NCBI GenBank assembly: GCA_934101685.1
Contig: CAKORZ010000048.1
Span: 1 to 10,956 of the forward strand
DNA length: 10,956 nt
Reading direction: 5' to 3'
Source: an uncultured Bacilli bacterium
Lineage (GTDB): Bacteria; Bacillota_I; Bacilli_A; RFN20; DUOF01
Under the pieces are notes generated by a model. The model did no database searches. It saw nothing but the letters and a program-made list of their open reading frames with translations, and was not told the origin of the DNA. The first letter of the stretch is position 1. Every line of letters begins with the position of its first letter. The position numbers were made by a program, and so were the translations under genes. Below are positions 5,359-10,956 of this stretch, piece after piece.

Positions 5359-8300
5359 TATTTCTTTACTAACTTTATGTTTTTCACCAAGAACTGTAAC
5401 ATTATATTTTTCAATTTCTTTAATACTTTTAGAAATTGTAGGGAGCAAACGATTATTTGTTTTTTGGTCAATAAATTTTACTTCAATTGTATTAGAAGCA
5501 TCATTTCCAACTGTTATAAACTTATATTCATACCATGTTTCATCTTTATAATATCTAATAATATTTCCTCTATAGAATGAATATAAAAATTCTGCATTAT
5601 GGGATATTTTCTTGTTTTTCTTTTGTGTGTTATACCAATCTCTATCAATATATTGTTTATTGCCTTTTTGTTTAATATTAGAATATCTTATTGTAACAAA
5701 TTTATAGTTATCTCCATCTTTATATAAGTCCATTCTATAAGGACTTATTTGCAATAGCACCACATTTTTATTATCTCCAACATTATATTTGTGAGAAATA
5801 CTAACATGATTACCTAATTTAGTATCCATATATTTGAAGTTATCTATTTCAGGGCCATTATTTTTCTTACTATATTTTCTTATTTTACCATGCTCTAAGA
5901 AATATTCATTAAATGGATTTTCACTAGTATATTCTTTACATATCTTTTCTAATATTAAATATGTTTCATAGTCATTTTTGTAAGTTAGTAATTTATTTCC
6001 TTTTCCTTCTCTAATAAGTTTTGCTAATGATTTACCATCACCATTTTTATCATATATGTTTTTATATTTTTTAATCACATATTCTTCATCATTAACTTTT
6101 CTTGTGCTATATATAGTTTGATCTGAAATTGATCTATTTGTTTTTGTATCTATTTTATATGAGAATAAAATGTTATTATAATCTTTAATTTTATTTATTT
6201 TTTTCATTGTTTCTTCATCAAAAATATTGTTATTAATATAATTTTCAGCTTCTATTAATACTCCATTCTCATCAAATTCATGGTGATTTTTATCTAAAAC
6301 ATTTATTAAACTTCTTGAATTTCTGATTGTTGCCATTATTAGGGCATCTTTTGCATGGTGTTCAAAAAAGTCTCTATTTTTTACTATCTTTGCTTTTTTT
6401 CTAAATTGATCAGTTATACTACCTCTTATTGCAAAAACTTTAGTATTTATATTGTTAATTTTATAATATGCTTTTAATGTGCCTAATAATGATCTACAAG
6501 CATATCTTGTATCATTAAGATTTCTTTCAACAAATTTTTGTTGAACATCATATTTTGTTATATCTTCTTTAAATAATAAATTATCTATTTTCTTTTTATT
6601 TCCTTTATAGTTTCCTAATACCCAAGTTTCAAATTCAGAATAAGTTCTATTTGCTTTGCCACTAGCAAAATATTCAAATGGTGTTCTTTGTCCTTTATCT
6701 TGATTTGCATCACGTGTTACTAAAACTTTATTATTGAATGAATCATCAAATGAGATAGATATTGGAATTATATGATCTATTTCATATAGATAATCTTCTG
6801 TATCATCTATTAATGATTTCAAATCAATTGTTTTGCCACTATATGCACACTTTCCATGTTGCTCATTGTATAATCTAATTTTTAGTTTTAATTTTGATGT
6901 AGGATTTTCTACTCCAGTAAGTTCTTTTACTTCTTCATTTTCTTTTTTATTTTTATCTTGCATGTTTTTGATATTTTTTCGCTCTTCATCACCATTTTTT
7001 TCTCTAGCCATTTCTATAACAACTGATTCTAATTCGCCATATTCGTTTCTAATAGCATTTAATACTTTAGTTGCCTCATTTTGAACTCGTTTTACAACAG
7101 GGCTTAAAATATCTTCTTTATTAAAAGGAATATTTTTCCTATCTTGCAAGTATTTATCAAACTCATTTTTTATATTTAATCTAGTAGCTATCTGCATCTG
7201 ATTTTCTGTAGAATCCTTCATTTCATCTATAAATTGTTTCATAGCTTTAAAAGATAATGATGCATATTCCTTAATAGAACTAATAGATGCTATCTTAATA
7301 GCTGCTTTTTCATCCATTATATTATTATCAATTTTTTCTAGTAACTTTTCTATTCTTTCTTCTAATACTTTAGTTGAAGTTAAAATTTCACATATTGTAT
7401 CAACACAATCTTTATTTTCTATTATTGCACTATTTAATGGATTTTCTTTATTTTCCACAACTTTTCTTATCGCATTATATCCTTTAAATTCTGTAAATAA
7501 AGGCTTATCTCCATCAATACGATATCCTTTTATATATTCTTCTTTTACATTTGTAACTTTACTTATAACATTTAAAGAAACCTTTTTCCCTTTGTTTACA
7601 TAATTATTTATTATTTCATCTTTTTCTTCTTTTGTTATTTTTCTATCATCTAAAGTTAAATTATTTAAATCATTATATAAATTATATAAATCAGTAGTAT
7701 ATGCACATCTAGGTGCTCTAGGCTCATCCTTATAAATACTACAAGTACCTCTCATCTTTTCTATTAGATTAATTGGATCTTTATTAACAATTCCATTACT
7801 ATCTTTAATATATCTTCCATATTTAGTAGGTGAATTATAACTTCCTGGTCCCTCTGAAAAATGTCTTCTTTTAGTAATTATATCAATTATTTTGTTATTT
7901 ATATCCTCACTTAAATTTTGATTACTAAGTATTTTTCTAAGTTCTTTCTCATAATCTTTTGTTTTAAAAATATTTTTATTATTTCTTATTTTTCCATCTT
8001 TATTAAATCTTTCTAATTGGATTTCGCAAATATATTTTCCATCTTTTAATTCTGTAGCATTTTCACTAAGTATACCTTTTGATGAAGTAGCATCAGCATT
8101 GCTTTCATCCTCTACAGTTTCTAAACTACTTCCTCTAACTTTTGCTATATGCAAGAGTGCAGAGCATAATTCTTCATTAGTTAATTTATTATACAAACCT
8201 TTTACTCTACATTCATATGGATTGTACATACCACTATGATATGAATTAGTTAAGATTTTTTCTTCTTTTAGTAAATGCTGTAATCTTTGTATTCTAAAAG

Positions 8301-8478
8301 ATTTTCTTCTTTTTAATCTCCTTGATCCTCTAAATCCTCTTCTTTTTTCATTTTCACTAGCAGTTCCTTCATCAAACAACCTTACTCCTGCTTTTACAAT
8401 ATTTCCACTTTCACTATCAACTAATCCATAACCAACTGATGTTATACCTAAATCTAGGCCTAAAACAAGTTTACTCAT
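5341..8478 (-). CDS. cas9: CRISPR RNA-guided endonuclease Cas9, compact SaCas9-like type II-A (1045 aa)
   Basis: Double-strand DNA nuclease guided by the crRNA:tracrRNA duplex. Domains in order: RuvC-I LVLGLDLGITSVGYGLVD with D9; Arg-rich bridge helix (about 45-69, GFRGSRRLKRRKSFRIQRL); REC lobe (about 70-470); RuvC-II VVIEMAREKN with E489; HNH EIDHIIPISISFDDSFNNKV with D568 and H569, plus N592; RuvC-III HHAKDALIMA with H708 and D711; then WED and PAM-interacting domains (PYRMDLYKDGDNYKFVTIR; KKISHNAEFLYSFYRG). All catalytic residues are present, so it should be active. Length and motifs match S. aureus Cas9 (1053 aa), not the 1370-aa SpCas9 group. The start at 8476-8478 follows AGGAGGT by 6 nt; an in-frame ATG 21 nt upstream has no such site. 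By hand alignment two of the PAM-contact positions differ from SaCas9. Confidence 0.97.
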   Translation of the reverse strand: MSKLVLGLDLGITSVGYGLVDSESGNIVKAGVRLFDEGTASENEKRRGFRGSRRLKRRKSFRIQRLQHLLKEEKILTNSYHSGMYNPYECRVKGLYNKLTNEELCSALLHIAKVRGSSLETVEDESNADATSSKGILSENATELKDGKYICEIQLERFNKDGKIRNNKNIFKTKDYEKELRKILSNQNLSEDINNKIIDIITKRRHFSEGPGSYNSPTKYGRYIKDSNGIVNKDPINLIEKMRGTCSIYKDEPRAPRCAYTTDLYNLYNDLNNLTLDDRKITKEEKDEIINNYVNKGKKVSLNVISKVTNVKEEYIKGYRIDGDKPLFTEFKGYNAIRKVVENKENPLNSAIIENKDCVDTICEILTSTKVLEERIEKLLEKIDNNIMDEKAAIKIASISSIKEYASLSFKAMKQFIDEMKDSTENQMQIATRLNIKNEFDKYLQDRKNIPFNKEDILSPVVKRVQNEATKVLNAIRNEYGELESVVIEMAREKNGDEERKNIKNMQDKNKKENEEVKELTGVENPTSKLKLKIRLYNEQHGKCAYSGKTIDLKSLIDDTEDYLYEIDHIIPISISFDDSFNNKVLVTRDANQDKGQRTPFEYFASGKANRTYSEFETWVLGNYKGNKKKIDNLLFKEDITKYDVQQKFVERNLNDTRYACRSLLGTLKAYYKINNINTKVFAIRGSITDQFRKKAKIVKNRDFFEHHAKDALIMATIRNSRSLINVLDKNHHEFDENGVLIEAENYINNNIFDEETMKKINKIKDYNNILFSYKIDTKTNRSISDQTIYSTRKVNDEEYVIKKYKNIYDKNGDGKSLAKLIREGKGNKLLTYKNDYETYLILEKICKEYTSENPFNEYFLEHGKIRKYSKKNNGPEIDNFKYMDTKLGNHVSISHKYNVGDNKNVVLLQISPYRMDLYKDGDNYKFVTIRYSNIKQKGNKQYIDRDWYNTQKKNKKISHNAEFLYSFYRGNIIRYYKDETWYEYKFITVGNDASNTIEVKFIDQKTNNRLLPTISKSIKEIEKYNVTVLGEKHKVSKEILKLNL

Positions 8479-8551
8479 TATTGTACCTCCTATTATCATT
8501 TTTTATTACACGCTAAAACAAATAGAATTATTCACTAGTTTTATAGTAACA
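8479..8551 (-). promoter_or_regulatory. cas9 5' region: strong ribosome site and candidate promoter
   Basis: AGGAGGT (8485-8491) lies 6 nt before the chosen cas9 start and decides it over the upstream ATG. Farther up, TGT-TACTAT (8543-8551, minus strand) looks like an extended -10, giving a leader of roughly 55-60 nt, but I find no good -35 at 16-18 nt. The ribosome site is clear; the promoter is tentative. Confidence 0.45.
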
Positions 8552-8557
8552 TAAAAT

Positions 8558-8581
8558 GGAAAATATTAGGAGATTATTTCC
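8558..8581 (-). terminator. Weak hairpin downstream of the metal ATPase gene, possible terminator
   Basis: After the ATPase stop, the minus strand reads GGAAATA, a short loop region, then TATTTTCC (one bulged T), followed by ATTTTAT. The stem is short and mostly A-T and the T-run is interrupted. It may end the metal operon before cas9, but read-through is plausible. Confidence 0.3.
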
Positions 8582-8592
8582 AAGTTTCTTAT

Positions 8593-10461
8593 TTAATATT
8601 TTGAATTAGTTCTCATAGCATTCAATATAGCAATCACAGATACACCTACATCTGCTAAAATTGCTAACCACATATTAGCTATACCAATAGCAGATAATAA
8701 TAAGACTAATACTTTTACTCCTAAAGCAAAGTAAATATTTTCTTTTACTATTCTAAGAGTCTTTCTTGCTATTTTTTTAGCTGTACTTATAGAATCTAAG
8801 TTATCATTCATTAATACTATATCAGAAGCTTCTATTGCTGCATCTGATCCTACTGCTCCCATAGCAATACCTATATCAGATTTCATTAAAACTGGAGCAT
8901 CATTTATTCCATCTCCTACAAAGCACAAAACATCATTTTGTTTCTTTTCTTTTAATAATTTATCTACTTCTTCTACTTTATTTTGAGGAAGCAAAGATGA
9001 TTTATATTCACTTAGTCCTAATACATCTGCTACATGTTTTGCTATTGTTTCATTATCACCTGTAAGCATTATTGTTTTAGCACCTATACTATTTAAATAA
9101 CTAATCATTTCTTTAGCTTCATCTTTTATTTCATCTGCTATAACAATGGAACCTATAAATTTCTTATTAAGTGCTACATATACAATAGTTCCTACTCCAT
9201 TAGATTTTATAAATTCTATACCATTATCTTTCATTAGTTTTTCATTACCACAATAAATTATATTTTCACCTCTTGCTATAATTCCTTTACCAGCAACATC
9301 TTCTACTTCATAGTTAGTGTCTATCTTTTTACCATATGCTGCTTTTATAGACATTGCTATTGGGTGATTAGAATTAGCTTCTGCAATTGATGCTAGTCTC
9401 AACAATTCTTCTTTTTTATCACTAGGATATACTTCACTAACTGCGAAGTTACCTTTAGTTAATGTCCCTGTTTTATCAAATACAAAAATATTTGCTTCAT
9501 TAAACTTTTCTAAATAGCTAGAGCCTTTTACTAATATACCATAACGAGATGCTCCTCCAATTCCTGCAAAGAAAGATAAAGGAATAGAGATAACTAAAGC
9601 ACATGGACAAGATACTACTAAGAAGTTAAGTGATCTTTCTAACCAACTAATCCAATTTGAAGTTACTAAACCACCTATTAATACTAATAGTAATGCTCCA
9701 ATTACAACTATAGGTGTATAGTATCTAGCAAACTTAGATATAAAGTTTTCTGATTTAGATTTCTTACTTGAAGCATTTTCTACTAAATCTAATATTTTAG
9801 ATACTGTAGAATCATAAAAGGCTTTTTCTACCTTTACTTCAAGAGTACCTGTTAAATTAACTGTACCACTTATTACATTAGATGATACACTTACTTCTTG
9901 TGGTAAAGATTCTCCAGTTAAAGCTTTGGTATCTAAAGTAGATGTACCTTGTATTACAACTCCATCTAACGCTACTTTTTCTCCTGGTTTAATTAGAATA
10001 ATGTCTCCAACTTTTACTTCACTTGGATCTACTTCTTCATAACTACCATCATCTTTCTTTAAGTTAGCATAATCAGGTCTAATTTCCATTAAAGAAGAAA
10101 TAGATTTTCTTGATTTGCCTACTGCATAACTTTGGAACCATTCTCCTACTTGATAGAATAAAAGAACTGCTACTGCTTCAGGAAAGTCTTGTATAGCAAA
10201 AGCTCCAACTGTAGCAATACACATCAAAAAGTTTTCATCTAATACATGACCTCTAAAAATATTTTTTATTGCTTTTAGTAATACATCATAACCTATTAAT
10301 AAATAAACAATAAAATATAAACCAAGTGGCAAAATAAAACTTATTTTTTTATTACTAATAACTGTATCTAATCCAATTACTAAATCTAATACAAATAAAA
10401 TTGCAAACAAGACTAAAGATACAATTATTCTAATTAAATTCTTTCTTTGCTTTTTTGACAT
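8593..10461 (-). CDS. cadA: Zn/Cd/Pb-translocating P-type ATPase (P1B-2), lacking its N-terminal HMA domain (622 aa)
   Basis: Cytoplasmic-membrane pump that exports zinc, cadmium or lead using ATP. Visible motifs: actuator TGES (182-185); ion-channel CPC in helix 6 (285-287, SCPCALVISIPLS); phosphorylation DKTGTLT with D329; HP of the P1B nucleotide domain (H366-P367 in NSNHPIA); TGDN (467-470); GDGINDAP (516-523). K573 and D604 in the last helices match the Lys/Asp pair typical of ZntA-type pumps rather than copper pumps. About eight membrane helices are apparent (around 10-29, 40-60, 77-93, 94-110, 247-266, 278-300, 570-587, 588-613). The protein begins directly before helix 1, so the usual N-terminal metal-binding domain is missing; it is encoded by the gene just upstream. 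The ribosome site AAGGAG overlaps that gene's stop codon. It could be named zntA equally well. Confidence 0.95.
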   Translation of the reverse strand: MSKKQRKNLIRIIVSLVLFAILFVLDLVIGLDTVISNKKISFILPLGLYFIVYLLIGYDVLLKAIKNIFRGHVLDENFLMCIATVGAFAIQDFPEAVAVLLFYQVGEWFQSYAVGKSRKSISSLMEIRPDYANLKKDDGSYEEVDPSEVKVGDIILIKPGEKVALDGVVIQGTSTLDTKALTGESLPQEVSVSSNVISGTVNLTGTLEVKVEKAFYDSTVSKILDLVENASSKKSKSENFISKFARYYTPIVVIGALLLVLIGGLVTSNWISWLERSLNFLVVSCPCALVISIPLSFFAGIGGASRYGILVKGSSYLEKFNEANIFVFDKTGTLTKGNFAVSEVYPSDKKEELLRLASIAEANSNHPIAMSIKAAYGKKIDTNYEVEDVAGKGIIARGENIIYCGNEKLMKDNGIEFIKSNGVGTIVYVALNKKFIGSIVIADEIKDEAKEMISYLNSIGAKTIMLTGDNETIAKHVADVLGLSEYKSSLLPQNKVEEVDKLLKEKKQNDVLCFVGDGINDAPVLMKSDIGIAMGAVGSDAAIEASDIVLMNDNLDSISTAKKIARKTLRIVKENIYFALGVKVLVLLLSAIGIANMWLAILADVGVSVIAILNAMRTNSKY

Positions 10462-10472
10462 ATATATGCTCC

Positions 10473-10694
10473 TTATCTAATAATAGTGCAATCAGGCTCT
10501 ATTTTTTTACATACTTTAACTACTTCATTCATAACTTCTTTTTCATTTGCTTCATCTTCAAACTCAATAGTCATCTTTTGAGCCATAAAGCTTACACTAA
10601 CATCTTTTACTCCTTTTACTTTTTTTACTCCATCTTGCATCTTTTCTGCACATAATGCACAATCTAAATCTTCTAATTTAAAAAACTTTTTCAT
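10473..10694 (-). CDS. Stand-alone HMA metal-binding protein (73 aa), detached N-terminal domain of the zinc ATPase
   Basis: Small heavy-metal-associated domain with a ferredoxin-like pattern: strand KKFFKLEDL, the metal site D11-C12-A-L-C15, helix EKMQDGVKKVKGV, strand KDVSVSFMAQKMTIEF, helix EKEVMNEVVKVCKKI. The DCxxC form matches the site of E. coli ZntA, where the Asp helps bind zinc, and differs from the MxCxxC of copper chaperones. Its stop is 11 nt before the ATPase start, and the next gene's Shine-Dalgarno overlaps that stop, so the two are co-translated. It probably binds zinc or cadmium for the ATPase or acts as its detached sensor domain. The start at 10692-10694 follows AAGGAGG by 8 nt; a longer frame to 10736 lacks a ribosome site and would cross the promoter. 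Confidence 0.9.
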   Translation of the reverse strand: MKKFFKLEDLDCALCAEKMQDGVKKVKGVKDVSVSFMAQKMTIEFEDEANEKEVMNEVVKVCKKIEPDCTIIR

Positions 10695-10715
10695 AATATA
10701 TTCCTCCTTAATTTG

Positions 10716-10740
10716 ATTATATGAGCAACTATTCAATTAA
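10716..10740 (-). promoter_or_regulatory. Candidate ArsR/SmtB operator overlapping the -10 of the HMA-ATPase operon
   Basis: An imperfect inverted repeat of two 11-nt halves around 2 nt (10717-10740; in gene sense TTAATTGAATA-GT-TGCTCATATAA, 7 of 11 symmetric positions). Its core TGAATA-GT-TGCTCA resembles the 12-2-12 operators of the SmtB/CzrA family (TGAAca-nn-tgTTCA type). The TATAAT on the same strand (10716-10721) overlaps the operator's distal half, so a bound repressor would cover the promoter. The -35 at 17 nt is poor (TTAGTT). This is inferred from pattern and context. Confidence 0.5.
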
Positions 10741-10751
10741 CTAATATTTTA

Positions 10752-10771
10752 AAATGGTATCTCTACCATTT
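10752..10771 (-). terminator. Perfect 8-bp hairpin between the repressor gene and the HMA gene
   Basis: AAATGGTA and TACCATTT flank a 4-nt loop, 9 bp beyond the repressor stop. The stem is perfect, but no T-run follows on the minus strand beyond the stem's own TTTT, so termination is uncertain. It may instead stabilise the 3' end or act as a partial attenuator between the repressor and the downstream operon. Confidence 0.4.
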
Positions 10772-10779
10772 ATTAATTA

Positions 10780-10956
10780 TTACTCATTGATATGATCTAA
10801 TGCACACTTGAAGATTGTTTCTACATGATCATCATCTATTGAATAATATACTTCTTTACCTTTCTTTCTACTTTTAACTAAATGTGCTTGTCTTAGTACT
10901 CTTAATTGATGAGAAACTGCAGATGCATTAAGTCCAACATTTTCACATATTTTACC
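10780..10956 (-). CDS. ArsR/SmtB-family zinc-responsive repressor, C-terminal 58 aa (runs off the right edge)
   Basis: Winged-helix metal-sensing repressor that leaves DNA when it binds metal. The visible part includes the recognition helix LNASAVSHQLRVLRQAHLVK, the beta-wing SRKKGKEVYYSI, and the C-terminal helix DDDHVETIFKCALDHINE. By hand alignment to SmtB and CzrA, the alpha-5 zinc site is complete: Asp and His in D-x-H (fragment residues 42 and 44), His55 and Glu58, the same D/H/H/E set as SmtB. CzrA has His in the last place. The N-terminus, which would show whether an alpha-3N cysteine site as in CadC exists, is outside the window. It lies just upstream of the HMA-ATPase genes on the same strand and likely represses them. 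Confidence 0.92.
   Translation of the reverse strand, partial: GKICENVGLNASAVSHQLRVLRQAHLVKSRKKGKEVYYSIDDDHVETIFKCALDHINE

Noticed and set aside
8479..8592. A self-targeting spacer or natural single-guide element acting on the cas9 promoter (as in S. pyogenes long tracrRNA)
   Set aside because: I saw no spacer or tracrRNA 5' segment with convincing complementarity to the cas9 upstream region, and the tracrRNA has only about 10 nt before its anti-repeat.

Overview
The window is very AT-rich (roughly a quarter G+C by eye), uses the standard code, has TAA stops almost throughout, and places strong AGGAGG-type ribosome sites before most genes. Together with a SaCas9-like type II-A CRISPR-Cas system and a DUF1848 gene, this points to a low-GC Bacillota or related lineage, possibly a host-associated Bacilli member. 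The genus cannot be fixed from the sequence.

Layout, left to right. Positions 1-83 hold the start of a DUF1848 gene (minus strand, cut by the window edge). It diverges from a small uncharacterised gene (176-487, plus), which converges on a GNAT acetyltransferase (491-973, minus). Positions 999-3081 are a CRISPR array of 31 full 36-bp repeats plus one decayed terminal repeat, with 31 spacers. A leader of about 43 bp (3082-3124) ends in ATTTGAG, the known type II-A leader-anchor sequence. To its right, all on the minus strand, lie csn2, cas2, cas1, a tracrRNA gene and cas9. Right of cas9 is a zinc/cadmium resistance module, also minus strand: a P1B-type ATPase, a stand-alone HMA metal-binding protein, and the C-terminal half of an ArsR/SmtB repressor cut by the right edge.

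How it works together. The system is a complete type II-A: Cas9 (1045 aa, with all RuvC and HNH residues) is the effector, Cas1-Cas2-Csn2 the spacer-acquisition set, and the array and tracrRNA supply the guides. The tracrRNA lies between cas9 and cas1. It has a clear promoter inside the 3' end of cas9, a nearly full-length anti-repeat, a hairpin with a GUAA tetraloop, and a terminator that ends 4 nt before the cas1 start codon. The leader is beside csn2, so the newest spacers are at the right and the array is transcribed leftwards, towards the GNAT gene.

The most notable observations are: two adjacent older spacers that each have a later near-identical copy elsewhere in the array; changes at two of the five SaCas9 PAM-reading positions while the G-reading Arg/Glu pair is kept; the tracrRNA terminator sitting where the cas1 ribosome site should be; a promoter-like extended -10 element inside every repeat; and an array that runs into the 5' region of a GNAT gene without a visible terminator. 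The metal module is a zinc-efflux ATPase whose N-terminal metal-binding domain is a separate gene, next to a repressor with an SmtB-type zinc site.
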